Origin: Lysinibacillus pakistanensis
GTDB taxonomy: Bacteria > Bacillota > Bacilli > Bacillales_A > Planococcaceae
Assembly (NCBI GenBank): GCA_001312325.1
Contig: BBDJ01000004.1
Span: 1 to 64,000, forward strand
Direction: 5' to 3'
DNA length: 64,000 bases
Shown in pieces: positions 19,550 through 32,382 of the stretch. The notes beneath the pieces are model-generated. The model worked only from the letters and a program-made list of their open reading frames with translations. It did no database searches and was not told the origin of the DNA. Every line of letters begins with the position of its first letter. The stretch's first letter is position 1. A program made the translations under genes and the position numbers.

Positions 19550-20644
19550 ATGAAATTATATGAATCCCCCTTTTTATTAAGAAGTTTTTCTGTGAAAAGT
19601 AAATTATTCTTAGATTCTTATGTTTATGCTCAAATGTCTACTATTACAGATGCTTCTAAGGGATTTGGACTTAGATATAATAAAATTTCTGCAATTAAGG
19701 CGGGACTTGGTGAACACATTGAGAGGCTTTGTGCTGTTTCCAATTTCAGAAAACAAGAAGTTATCAATTCATATCCAGTAATAGATTGTTTTAACTTACT
19801 TACGGGAGAATTTGCAAAAGTACAAGCAGATAAAATATTTTTAAACTTTGATTTACCAATGTTTAAGGATGTTGATACAAATAATTATTTCAATGACTCT
19901 TGTGGACTCTCTTCCCATATAACAAGTATGGAAGCTATAGAAGGTGGTTTAAAAGAGTTTATAGAACGTCAATCTTTAGTTACTAATTGGTTGATAGAAG
20001 CCCTGGTGAAAAAGTTTCTTATCCACTATTGAAGGGAAAAAATTCACAAAATGTAAAACTTTTAAACATGATAAAACTAGCCGAAAGTATGTCAGATGCG
20101 ATTTTTTTCTTTTAATATCTCTTTAATAGAAGGCATATACGTTATTCTAACGATTGGTACTAAGGGTATTGCTTTTTCATCAGGAGTCGGGACAGATAGT
20201 CTTTTAGAAAAAGCAATTGAAAATAGTTTGAATGAATATTTAATGATATTAGAATCAAGCATTAATAAAGAACAAATAAATCTTAAGGGGAGTACTGACA
20301 AATATGCTGTGAATTTCTACTCTTTAACAGGTAAAGAGTTTATGGAATCCTATAAATATCTATTGGAAGGGGAAGATAAACTTTCAGAACTATCTTATTC
20401 TTCCCCAAAAAATAATATGGAGAGTTGGATTTTAAATTTAAATAAGGAATATGGATTAAATATATATGCTTGTTATTTACCGCATCCAATAAAACAAATA
20501 AATTCAAAAGTCGTAAAAGTATTTTCGCCAGAGGGTTTTCCTCATATTGATACAGAATCATTTGATCCAGAAGAATTTGAAATTTCTAAACACTTAATCG
20601 GGAAGAATTTTTACAATAAATATAAATCTATACCGTTTGCATAA
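19550..20644 (+). CDS. YcaO-domain protein B (TOMM cyclodehydratase)
   Basis: Second YcaO enzyme, about 364 residues. Motif 1 is KAGLGEHIERLC (E55, E58, R59), motif 2 is GGLKEFIERQS (E136, E139, R140), and the C-terminal ATP-binding helix is SGVGTDSLLEKAIENSLNEY. All canonical residues are present, so this is the better candidate for the azoline-forming cyclodehydratase. ATG at 19550 follows AAGGAG by nine bases. One base is missing near 20000 (reading ..NWLIESPGEKVSYP) and one T is extra near 20103. It starts 12 bases after YcaO A. The end (NKYKSIPFA) is short for the family. Confidence 0.8.
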
Positions 20645-20907
20645 AGACTATTTATTTATGATTAACCTTGATAAAAATATATTTTCTATGAGATATATAT
20701 TGAATTATTCACTCTTTTGATATGGATAATTTTTACATAATTTCAAAAGAGTGATTTTTCTAATTTCATTTATTAGCGCTTAAAAGTAATAAATTAAAAT
20801 TTATCAAGAATGTAAAATAAAAAGTGGTTCAGATAAACTCGATAAAATGAATTCTAATAGAATTGGATAGTTCATTAATAAAGTGCCATTATAGGAGAAA
20901 AATAATA

Positions 20908-22565
20908 ATGCATATCAATGAATTTATAAAAAAATAAACTATTTATAATTTTTCTAATTTTGATTTTTGGTTTATTATCGTTAGGTATTTATTTATATAT
21001 TCCAACTGCTAATAAAAATTTGATTGATGAGGGAATCTATAGCGGAAATCACAATAAACTATTAGTAACAGTAATAGTCTTATTTTTTTAGCTTTGTTTT
21101 ATCAGAATTATTATTCGCATTCAAACAAGTAATTTTAACATATATAGAAAATTTATATAGTTTGTTTATTAGAATTAACATACATACGAAAGTAAGAAAC
21201 TTGGACGATATTGATCAATTCAGTAGTTCACAACTTATTTCATATCATATTAATGATGTGAATATTGCCAAGCAAAAAAATTAGGAGAAATCTCGATAAT
21301 GTTATTGGTTTTATAGAAATATTAATTATTTGCTTAATTGTATCATTAATCAACTTAAAATTTTTAATTATCGCTTTATTAATAATACCAATTTATGCAA
21401 TTTTGCCAAAAATTCTTGGTGGTAAAATTACATCACAGTCAATATTAGTTCAAGGACAATTAGAAAAAAATAACTGACAGGCTTACTAATAGTTATAATA
21501 TTTCAAAAGAAATAAGAAATATATCAAAAAGAAAGTTGGGATTACAATAAAACAGAAGCCTCATTTCGAGAAATTATTAGACCTATAGTTAAATTAGATT
21601 TATTTTATAATCTATATGTTATAGGTAATATATTTTATTCTGCTTTCTTGTGTCTAATATTTTATTTTGGAGCTATTTTAGTACAAGAAAATAAAATTAC
21701 AATTGGAACTCTTTTTGCATTAACAACATATATTGGATATATTGCAAGACCAATTCAATCTATTGTTCAAAATTTTGCGCAACTTAAAACTATAAATGTC
21801 ACAGAAAATAGAATCAAAGAAGTTCTTCAAAGACCAGATATTCTGGATGACACTAATAGTAATCTATATTCCTCAAATCTAGAATATAATCAAATAAAAT
21901 TTAATAATGTAAACTTAACTATAGGTAATAACCAGATATTAAAAGATATTTCTCTTTTTATAAAAGAAGGAGAATTTGTGGTTATGACTGGAGTAAGTGG
22001 GAGTGGAAAGACCAGTATTCTCAATTTATTGGCGAAATTAGTTAATCCAACAAGTGGAGAAATTTTGATTAATAATACTAATATTGAATCGCTAAATCAT
22101 ACGGACTATTACAGTAATATAAAATATGTTTTTCAAGATAGCAATTTTATACAAGGATCTTTAATTGAGAATATGTTTATAGATGAAACAGAAATAGATA
22201 AAGTACGCTTATTAGAAGAATTGTTAATAATTTTTGAACTTGATTTTTTATCAGGTAATTTAAATTATTTAATAGAAAATCAAGGTGCAAATCTTTCAGG
22301 CGGTCAAAAACAAAGGCTCAATGTGATACGAGCATTATTGTGTAACCCATCTATTTTATTATTGGATGAAGTTACAAGCGGATTAGATAGCGAAATGGCT
22401 TTAAAAATTATAACTAATATAAAAGAAATGAGAAAAGATAAAATTACTATTTTAATTTCACATGATCCAAATATAATAAAATTGGTGAACAATGTAATAT
22501 TTGTGAAAGATGGAGAAATAGAAAGATATAATGAAAATGAACTTAACTTACAAACAATAAACTAG
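20908..22565 (+). CDS. ABC exporter, fused permease and ATPase (TOMM export)
   Basis: About 550 residues after five single-base repairs in A/T runs (about 20926, 21085, 21272, 21466 and 21528). The N-terminal half has six hydrophobic segments of the type-1 exporter fold (KNKLFIIFLILIFGLLSLGI first). The ATPase half has Walker A GVSGSGKT, signature LSGGQKQR, Walker B ILLLDEVTSGLD and the H-loop ISHD. No C39 peptidase domain precedes the membrane domain, so leader removal must be done elsewhere. The start at 20908 follows AGGAGA. A 36-codon open stretch in another frame runs on to 22663, so the true C-terminus may be longer. It closes the TOMM cluster and may also confer self-protection. Confidence 0.82.
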
Positions 22566-22725
22566 CTGTAATTAGAAAAGAGTTTGGAAAATATTACTTA
22601 ATATCAAATAATATCAACTCTGCAAAAGTTGAGTTTAAAACAACTGTATTAGAGCTAAAGTGAATAGGGCTTAAGGAAAAGGGATTACATTTATTCTCTG
22701 AAAAATTCAAAACATTCATTAATAC

Positions 22726-22758
22726 AGCAGAGCATTTCGATTAAAGAAATGCTCTGCT
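22726..22758. terminator. Bidirectional terminator between TOMM cluster and chemoreceptor
   Basis: Thirteen-bp stem AGCAGAGCATTTC with GAAATGCTCTGCT around seven bases. It lies between convergent genes and can serve both. Confidence 0.8.
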
Positions 22759-22765
22759 TAAATGT

Positions 22766-24452
22766 TTAAAGCTTAAATTGATTAATTTGGTTTTGTAAGT
22801 CAAATGATTTTTCACTTAAATCAGCAGCGACTTGGTTTATTTGTTGCATTGTAACAGCTTGTTCTTTACTAGATTCTGCAACAATTTGTGTATGAGCTGC
22901 GCTAGCAGAGGCACCATTTGCAATCTCCGTGACAGATGCAGCTACTTGTTCTGCACTAGCTGATATTTCCTCAGAAGTAGCAGAAATATCTTCAATTTGA
23001 TCGGTCATGGTATGAATAGCTTCCACGATGGCTTCAAAAGCTGTCCCAGCCTGGCCAATCATTTGTACACCATCCGCTACAGATTGTAGACCACTCTCAA
23101 CAGCCTTCTCTACATTTTGCGTATCTCCTTGAATTTCTTGCGTTAAATAGACAATTTTATTAGCAGATTGCTTAGATTCTTCAGCTAATTTGCGCACCTC
23201 ATCCGCTACTACGGCAAAACCTTTACCATGCTCACCTGCGCGTGCTGCTTCGATTGCGGCATTTAGAGCTAATAAATTAGTTTGTTCAGTGATAGCTGTA
23301 ATGACTGTAGTGATATGACTAATTTCTACAGATTGTTTGCTTAATTTCTGAACAAGATTATTAATTACCTGTGTGGAGTCATAGATGACATTCATTTGTT
23401 GTTGAGCCCCATACGCCGTGGTACTACCGTTATTGGCTAATTCTGTTGTTTCGACTGCGTTTTGATGCAGTTGTTGGGTTGCTTCTGCTATACGCTGAAC
23501 CCCTATAGCTGTTTCATCCATAGCATGTGCGCTTTCATTTGCAGCAATGGTAGCAGCAGAAGCCGCGTTTGCAGTTTCAGCTATACTTCTTGTTACCTCA
23601 TCTGCTGAAGCAGAAATTTCTTCTGTAGAGGCGGAAAGCTCTTCAGCGGAGGCCGTTAAGTGTTCTGTGTTGCCTTGAATATGGGTTAACAAGTTTCGTA
23701 AGCTGTTTTTCATTGTGTTAAAGGCGGTAGAAAGCTGACCTATCTCATCTTTAGACTGATGGTTAATATCTTCATGATATAATTCACCATTTGCAATGTT
23801 ATTGGCTGCGATAACTGTTAATTTTAAAGGCTTTGAAATGGTACGCTGCACATAAAGCATTAGTAATATCCCAATAACTAATCCTAGAGCGATGGCAATA
23901 ATCGAGATTGTTTGTGAATTGGTTACGGCCTTTTTGGACTCCTTCGTTACAAGATCAAGCTGGTTCTTTTGGTAGCTTACAATCTTTTCAGATACTTCTA
24001 GTAATCCTTTATTTGCTTGTTCAACCTCACTATTAACTTTTTGTAAAGCCTCATCAAGTTTTCCTGCAGTATGAAGGGCAAGAGCTTCATCCGCTGCTTT
24101 ATTAAAAGCTTCATTATATGTATTGAGGTCCTTAGCGTAAGTGTCCATTTCGGATGAATCGGATATTTGCATTATTTCATCTACATGCTCATCTAGCATT
24201 CCAGCATATTTCGAGAAATTTTCCTGATTAGTTGCTTTATCTTCAATAAATATTGCGCGAATAAAAAGGCCTTGCATCGCTAGTTCAAATTGAATATTAT
24301 CCGCTAACTCTACTAGGGCGACACGATTTTCAAGTGCATTTTCAACCTTTTTTCAATGTTGGTAAACTGAAAAAAACATGATTAACAAAGAAATAATTAA
24401 GGTGAGGATGATTGTGAAAAAAACCAAAACTTAGTTTTCTGCCTACAGTCAT
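22766..24452 (-). CDS. Methyl-accepting chemotaxis protein
   Basis: Transmembrane chemoreceptor. After repair the N-terminus ([12 protein letters not shown], then a hydrophobic segment) is the first membrane helix. It is followed by an extracellular four-helix-type sensor of about 160 residues and a second helix ([20 protein letters not shown]). A HAMP domain follows ([20 protein letters not shown]), then a long cytoplasmic coiled coil. The signaling tip is the highly conserved [20 protein letters not shown] segment. There are two or three homopolymer errors between 24340 and 24425; everything from 24277 to 22766 reads cleanly. The ligand is unknown. It is monocistronic, transcribed towards the TOMM cluster. 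Confidence 0.92.
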
Positions 24453-24667
24453 AGAGATACGCCCTTTCCAAAATACAAATATAATTTTTTTTATACTTAA
24501 ATTTAGCCTTTTAGAAAGATGGAAGTCAATAACGCAACAGATAAACAGTACAGATTATTCATGAGTTTTTTTGTCGCTATTATAATAAGGAACATTTGCT
24601 ATAAAAAAAAGAGTAGAAGAAAGAAAAATTTAATACAGCTATAGTAAGGATTACGTGGAAATTAAAA

Positions 24668-24704
24668 TAAAAAAAGGAATAAGATATTTCACATATCCTA
24701 TTCC
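24668..24704 (-). terminator. Terminator of rqcH
   Basis: On the minus strand GGAATAGGATAT pairs with ATATCTTATTCC around GTGAA and is followed by eight T. It lies about 155 bases after the rqcH stop, with no gene between. Confidence 0.75.
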
Positions 24705-24857
24705 CTCTCTATTCTGTGCTGAAATACAATTTGGTCGTAGTAATTTGGGATACTATGGTCAAAGTTTTGCACATATAACTTTAACTGCGTCCTAGTAAAC
24801 AGTTTTTCTACTAAGCAAATTAACTTACAAAGATCAAACTGTATTCCATCACCAAGT

Positions 24858-26560
24858 TTATGATTGCTTTTTTAACTGTAAAATAACAGCTTCATCAGGA
24901 TCAATGTATAGAGTTTTTTTGTTCAAAGTAAATAACAAATCCAGGTTTAGCTCCATTTGGCTTTTTTTACCTGACGGATTTCTGTGTAATCTACTGGAAC
25001 AGAAGAGGACTCCCTTGCTTTCGAAAAATAGGCAGCCAGTGTTGCTGCTTCACGAAGAGTGGTTTCGTCCGGTTCACTCATATGGATAACAACATGGGAA
25101 CCAGGAATATCTTTCGTATGGAGCCAAATATCTGTGCGTTTAGCAATTTTAAATGTCAGCATATCGTTTTGTTTATTATTTTTACCAACAGATATGGGGA
25201 CGCCTGTAGAAGATACATAACGCTCTGGTTCCGGCTTTGCTTGTTTTTTCTTTTTTTCGAGCATGACGTAATTTTAAATAACCTTGTTCTGCTAACTCCT
25301 CGCGAATTTCTTCAATATCACTCGGTGCTGCTTGTTGAACCTGCTGTGAGAGCATTTCAAAATACGCAATCTCGTCCTTCGTTTTTTTCGAGCTGCTCCT
25401 GAACCATAATAAGTGCATTCTTTGCCTTTGTATATTTTGTATAGTAGCTTTGAGCATTTTCAATGGGGGTCTTACGTTCGCTGACTGGGATAGTGATTTC
25501 GTCTCCCGTTTCACTATAGTAGTTCATGACAGTGACTTCTTTTACACCCTTTTCAAACGCATATATATTTGCCATTAGTAGTTCACCAAATAATTGAAAC
25601 TGGTCGAGCCTGGAAGCATGTTCATAGTCTTTATTAAGTTTTTTTAATTTTTAATGTTAGCTTATCAATTTCATTTTGTAGCCATCGCTCTAAATCACCA
25701 GCCTGTTGTTTAACACGATCTCTCTCAGCGCGTGCAAAAAAATACACGATCAAGTAGCTCATGAACATTTGAATAGTTGGTAACATCTCCTTGTAAATGT
25801 GTTAAAGCGATTGGGGAGTAGTAAGTTTTATTATTTGCTACTACATACATTGGCTGTGTGCCACCATGTTGAAAGGAAGCAATAAAATTTTGAAAGCAAT
25901 CAACCTTATCTTTTGTATCCTTTAATCGGAACAGTAATTCCTCAGCATGTAACGGTGAGAAGCCCATAAACTGAGAAACTATATCCTTAGCAGATTTTGT
26001 TTCTGAGAAAAAATCTCCAAGCTGTTCTTTCGTTACGGTAAGTGGGTGCCATTTATTTTGTGCGGGAGGAGCAATGTAAGGCTGACCAGGTAACACTGTA
26101 CGGAAACTATTTACAGAAGGTGGCAAATGCTTTAAGCTATCGACTATTTTTTTCCTGCTCCTTATCAATTAATAATAAATTACTGTGGCGCCCCATAATT
26201 TCAGCGTGGAGCTCCCTTATAATTGGGTCGCCAATTTCATTTTTGCTTTCAATTTCTACTATTATAATGCGGTCAAAATCATGCTGTTTAATTGAAGAAA
26301 TAAAACCACCGTCCAAGTGCTTTCGTAACAGCATACAAAACATTGGAGGTTCTGCTGGATTTTCAATGGATTGCTCCGTAAGATGAACACGCGCATAAGA
26401 AGGATGAATTGAAAAAAAGTAATTTATGATTACTTCCGTTTGCACGGATATGAAGGACAACCTCCTGAGCGTTCGGTTGATGTATTTTAGTAATCCGACC
26501 TGTTACTAATTGTTGTAGATCGGCTGTCATTGAGTAAGTAAATAAGCCATCAAATGCCAT
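24858..26560 (-). CDS. rqcH: RqcH, ribosome quality control NFACT protein
   Basis: Homologue of eukaryotic Rqc2/NEMF (formerly fibronectin-binding protein, YloA in B. subtilis). It binds stalled 50S subunits and adds alanine tails to nascent chains for degradation. About 564 residues after eight homopolymer repairs. It starts [19 protein letters not shown]. The NFACT-N domain contains the conserved [10 protein letters not shown] and [11 protein letters not shown] motifs (with H-S-N), a central coiled coil covers roughly residues 270-420, and the NFACT-R domain contains [19 protein letters not shown] at 26560 follows AGAGGAAAT. The eight breaks (near 24905, 24965, 25255, 25385, 25640, 25735, 26150 and 26415) make this the most error-rich gene in the window. 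Confidence 0.9.
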
Positions 26561-26744
26561 ATGATTTCCTCTTTCCAACGATAAAAGCATCCTTGGTACT
26601 TTCGTATTTGTTGTATTTTCATAATGCAGTAGTGCCTTATGTTTCATTAAGGTAGCACAAATGCACTTTTCTAATGTTTATCATAGCATTTTTTTAGGAG
26701 AATATTAAAATATAGCTTCAGAAGTGGTAGAATTAGCTTTTGCT

Positions 26745-26972
26745 CTATCTTTATTTAGTGTGTGTGAGCATCAGCGGATGTTACGAAAGGTTGTTAGCCT
26801 AAAACCTCCGCATCCTGCGAAAATAGTTAACTGACCTACCTCGGTAAAAACGCCTACGTCCCTGTGACATTATCGAAATACCGACGTCATGTTTGCCTAG
26901 CCAAAATCTGTACGCATTGTTGATATGTAGCGACAGCAAAGCGAAACTACAATTACGCCAAGGCGAAATTGC
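26745..26972 (+). repeat. Modular intergenic repeat, copy 1 (upstream of yicC)
   Basis: It begins with the arm-like CTATCTTTATTTAG and GCATCAGCGGATGTTACG. It continues with a segment shared with 60235-60340 (TGTTAGCCTAAAACC, TAACTGACCT, CGGTAAAAACGCC, CCGACGTC). It ends in the shared tail ACAATTACGCCAAGGCGAAA. No protein is encoded. The tail lies 84 bases ahead of the yicC start and has the same orientation as that gene. Confidence 0.8.
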
Positions 26973-27055
26973 TCTAATTTTTTACGGAGAGACATCATAA
27001 ATGGCAGAGCTTATGTTATAATAATTCCAGTATGCAAAGAAAGGTGTGACGAACC

Positions 27056-27933
27056 TTGGTGCGTAGTATGACTGGTTTTGGCAGAGGTGTCACAACAACA
27101 AGGGACTTTCAATTAACCGTAGAAATGCGCTCGGTCAACCATCGTTTTTTTAGAAATTCATGCAAAATTTCCGAAAGAATGGCTTGAAGCAGAAATTTTT
27201 GCAAAGAAACTAATTTCACAAGCTTTGTCACGCGGCAAAATAGATGTGATGGTTTATGTGAAGGATTTAGAAAATGTCGAGCAATCTATTGAGATTAATT
27301 GGTCATTAATTGAAGCGTATCGTAAGGCAAAAGAGGAATTAGCAAAAAAAAGTACCACTAGAAGAAAAATGGACGATGCAAGAGCTACTATCACTTGAAC
27401 AAGCACTTGTCCAAGAAAAACAGCAGCTTACACCTGAGGATTTACTAAGAGCTGTGGAAATGGCGGTTACGCAAGCAATTGAGCAACTAATTCAAATGCG
27501 TGAGCGTGAGGGGCAAGAGCTACATGATGTTGTCGTACAATATAAACAGCAGCTAACGGAACAGGTGAACCAGATTCGATCATTCTCCTCACTAGCTGTA
27601 GAAAAATATCGTACTCGATTATTGGAACGAATTACTGAAATAGCTGATGGTGCGTTGTTAGAGGATCGCTTACTTGCAGAAGTAGCGATATTTGCTGAAC
27701 GTGTGGACATTACTGAAGAATTGGACCGATTAGATAGTCATTTTAACCAATTGGAGGAGACGTTATTAGAAACGATTTCTGTAGGGCGTAAATTAGACTT
27801 TTTGATGCAGGAAATTCATCGTGAAATTAATACGATTGGCTCCAAAAATCAATCTACAGAGGCGGCAGTAGCGGTAGTTCAAGCGAAGACAATTTTAGAA
27901 AAGATGCGTGAGCAGGTTCAAAATATTGAATAG
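27056..27933 (+). CDS. yicC: YicC/YloC family endoribonuclease
   Basis: About 291 residues, normal for YicC. The characteristic opening RSMTGFGRG is present, preceded by TTG (27056) and GTG (27059); TTG is favoured because it stands nine bases after AAAGGTG. The C-terminal half has the DUF1732 sequence, ending KIRE-like HREINTIGSKNQ and VVQAKTILEKMREQVQNIE. YicC proteins have been shown to be endoribonucleases in enterobacteria; its role in Firmicutes is inferred. Frame breaks lie at about 27148 and 27350. It is normally followed by remA in Bacillus, but here gmk follows after 42 bases. Confidence 0.88.
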
Positions 27934-27975
27934 CCTATTGCATCTGTTATAAATTAAGGGAGATATAGAGAATAA

Positions 27976-28829
<854 letters not shown>

Positions 28830-28903
28830 CATGGATGTAAAATAGCTTTTGCCCCATTAATGTTAAAGTCTTGCAGTGGATTTTTGATTATACAGAATGC
28901 CGA

Positions 28904-28934
28904 AAGCTCCCGAGGAATGATCCTTTGGGAGCTT
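28904..28934 (+). terminator. Hairpin between rpoZ and coaBC
   Basis: AAGCTCCC pairs with GGGAGCTT, with an inner AGGA/TCCT pairing. No strong T tract follows, so termination is probably partial. Confidence 0.45.
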
Positions 28935-28959
28935 ATCCTTTGAAAGGACGATATTATGC

Positions 28960-29969
28960 ATGAATAAAAATATTTTACTTTGTGTTTCAGGTGGTATAGC
29001 GGTTTATAAGGCTGTTGCTCTTGTTAGCAAACTTTCGCAGGCAGGGGCGAATGTAAAAGTCATCATGACAGCATCCGCAAGACAATTTGTAAATCCATTG
29101 AGCTTTCAAGTGATGTCCAAAAATGATGTCTTTTTCGATACATTTGATGAAAAGGATTCTAGCGTTATTGCCCATATCGATTTGGCGGATTGGCAGATTT
29201 AGTGTTAGTTGCTCCTGCGACAGCCAATATCATAGGAAAACTGGCAAATGGCATTGCTGATGATATGGTAACCACAACCCTGTTAGCCACTACTGCACCC
29301 GTTTGGATTGCACCAGCTATGAATGTGCATATGTATGATCATCCAGCGGTTAAACGGAATTTAGCGCAGCTGCATCTGATGGCTATCAATTTATTGAACC
29401 TTCAGAAGGATTTTTAGCATGTGGGTATGTCGGGAAGGGACGCTTAGAGGAGCCGGAAAAAAATAACAGCGATTGTCCAAGAATATTTTTCGGAAACAGC
29501 AAAGAGACTTTCCGGAAAATTGTAGTTATTACAGCGGGCGCATTTTATATGCCTGTGGACGAACAACATATAATCAGTACGTATGGTAACGGTAGAATTG
29601 GTCAAGCGATTGCCCAAGAGGCCAAGGTACTTGGAGCAACAACAATCCTTTTAGATGAAGACGATGCGAACGTGCATAAACTTTTGGCAAAACTTGAGGA
29701 TTATAAAAAAACAATATCCGCAGGCTATTTTCATCCATGCGGCAAATATTCCTGCAATCGAAGGTGCACCAACATTATCAATCGAAGGCACAGTTGCAGT
29801 AACCTTTGGACAAAGGGTTATTGGTGAACCTATGTTAACCATTACATCTGATAAATGGATTGATTTTAGTGAAGAAGCACAAATAAACGGGCAACCTTTT
29901 GATACATCGAATGCAGAGCTTTTTGCGAAGGCATTTTGGGCATTTCTTATTCAAGGTGAGGAGCAATGA
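28960..29969 (+). CDS. coaBC: CoaBC-like protein with divergent CoaB half
   Basis: The N-terminal half is a clear CoaC (phosphopantothenoylcysteine decarboxylase, flavoprotein fold). It shows [14 protein letters not shown], the active-site His in [33 protein letters not shown], and [14 protein letters not shown]. The expected ligase (CoaB) half is abnormal: [14 protein letters not shown] replaces the usual [20 protein letters not shown] replaces N.SSGKMG, and the remainder does not resemble CoaB. Total length is about 335 residues instead of about 400. The frame is also broken by small indels near 29190, 29370, 29460, 29520 and 29710, so some of the divergence could be sequence error, but not all. 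PriA starts inside its stop codon. Confidence 0.75.
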
Positions 29970-32382
29970 GCTATTTAATTGCAGAGGTTATAGTGGATGT
30001 TTCAACATATCATGTAGATCGTCCATTTGATTATAAAGTGCCGGCAGAATGGTCAAATGTTATTGAAATGGGTTGTCGTGTAAAAGTACCGTTTGGGTCA
30101 AGAAATGTCCTAGGCTTTGTAGTTGGCTTAAAAAGCGAAACAGAGGTACCACAAAATAAAATAAAGGCCATTACACAAATATTAGATATAGAGCCCGTGC
30201 TAACAGAAGAAATGCTATTGATGGCGAAGTGGTTAAAAAAACGAAACAATATGCTATGAAATTGATGCCTTACAGGTCATGCTTCCATCTGCACTGCGAG
30301 CAAAATATGAGAAGATTATTACACTGCAAGAGGAAAATGATGCTTTGCCAGATGAGGCTAAAGCCATTTTTGGTAAGCGACAACAGGCTAATTTTAAAGA
30401 ATTCGAGCGTGCTGAATTACTTCCATTATTAAAGCAGCTTATAACTAATAAAATCGTAAAAATTGAAAATGTTGTAAAGCAGCAAGGAAATGTGAAAGAA
30501 ATAAGGATGGTTAAAATTTCACATAATCAGCAAGATATAGACAGGGCAATGGAAGGTGCAGCGAGAGCAGCCAAACAGCGCCAGCTAATTGAGTGGATGG
30601 GCAGACATCTTGGAGAGGTCCTTTTGCCACAGAAAATCTATGAGGAAACTGGTGTATCTTCCGCAGTACTCCAGTCAGTTATCGAAAAAGGAGCGGCTCA
30701 TTTTATACAAGAAGAGGTATATCGAGATCCCTTCACGAGGGAGGTTTCTCGTACTCAATCATTACAGCTGACGGATGAACAGCATATTGCACTAGAGGCA
30801 ATTACTACATCGATGGAAGAACAGACAGCGAAAACTTTTTTTACTACACGGTATCACAGGAAGTGGTAAAACTGAAGTATATCTACAAGCGATACAAAAG
30901 GTCTTAGATGATGGTAAGGAAGCCATTATGCTGGTGCCTGAAATTTCATTAACACCACAAATGACAGAGCGTTTTCGTAGTCGCTTTGGTGAACTGGTTG
31001 CTGTTATGCATAGTGGACTATCTGTTGGAGAGAAGTATGATGAATGGCGTAAAATTCAACAGGGAAAGGTGAGCGTTGTTGTAGGAGCTCGTTCAGCTAT
31101 ATTTGCGCCTTTTACAAATATTGGTTTAATTATTTTAGATGAGGAGCATGAATCTACGTATAAGCAAGAAGATTCACCGAGATATCATGCACGAGATGTA
31201 GCAATTTGGCGAAGTGAATTTCATAAATGTCCTGTTATTTTAGGAAGTGCAACGCCTGCATTGGAATCATTCGCTAGGGCTAAAAAGGGTGTTTATAACT
31301 TACTTACATTAAAGCAACGTGCTCTGCATCAAGCGTTACCAACTGTTTTTATTGCTGATATGCGAGAGGAGCTTCAAAAAGGAAATCGTTCTATGTTTTC
31401 TGAGCAGCTTGTTGAGGCAATGCGTATAAGGCTAGAGAAGCAAGAGCAAATGGTGTTGTTTTTAAATCGCCGAGGCTATTCCTCATTTGTGCTTTGTCGT
31501 GATTGTGGTACAGTTGTGCAATGTCCAAACTGTGACATTTCGCTTACATATCATCGGACAACTGAGAAATTAAAATGTCATTATTGTGGCTATGATGAGC
31601 GTGTTCCACAAATTTGCCCACAATGTCAAAGCGAGCATATTCGCTACTTTGGCACAGGCACACAAAAAGTGGAGGAAGAAATTTATAAGCTTTTTCCGGA
31701 GGCAAGGGTGCTTCGGATGGATGTGGACACAACAAAGCAAAAAGGTGCGCATGAACAAATTCTACAGGCATTTGGAGAAGAACAGGCAGATATTTTGCTA
31801 GGCACGCAAATGATTGCGAAAGGGCTTGATTTTCCTAATATTACACTAGTAGGCGTGTTGAGTGCTGATACATCATTACATCTTCCCGATTATCGTGCAG
31901 CGGAGCGAACATTTCAGTTATTAACACAGGTAAGTGGTAGGGCTGGAAGACATAACAAGCATGGAGAGGTTATTATACAAACGTATACCCCAGAGCATTA
32001 TGCTATTGAGCTGGCAAAAATACAGGATTACGAGCCATTTTATGAACGAGAAATGTTTTTACGTCGTCGTTCAAGCTATCCACCTTATTTTTTTGTTGCG
32101 CTTGTTCAAATCTCTCATGAGGATGTTATGATGGCAGCGGAGTATGCTGGACGTGCGGCAGATTGGCTAAGAGGAAATTTATCTAATCAAGTTGCTATTA
32201 TTGGTCCAACAACTGCAAGTATTAGTCGTCTCCAAAATAGATATCGCTATCAATGTTTGATAAAATATAAAATTGAACCAAATCTGATTGCTGTCTTGCA
32301 GCGCCTTCTTGCAATGTATCGAGCAGAATGGATAAAACAGGGGATATTAATGACGGTGGATTTAGATCCGTCAACAATCTAA
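29966..32382 (+). CDS. priA: Primosomal replication-restart helicase PriA
   Basis: 3'-5' DNA helicase that reloads the replisome at stalled forks. About 804 residues after two repairs (near 30238 and 30840). An N-terminal DNA-binding domain (VDRPFDYKVP) is followed by Walker A LLHGITGSGKTEV, the DEEH box LIILDEEHESTYKQ and motif III GSATPALES. Zinc-binding cysteines are in CRDCGTVVQCPNCD and CHYCGYDERVPQICPQC. The C-terminal helicase motif VSGRAGRHNKHG is present. ATGA overlap with coaBC. Confidence 0.96.

Noticed and set aside
26745..26972. CRISPR array or tandem repeat
   Set aside because: Repeats are dispersed single copies, not regularly spaced direct repeats.
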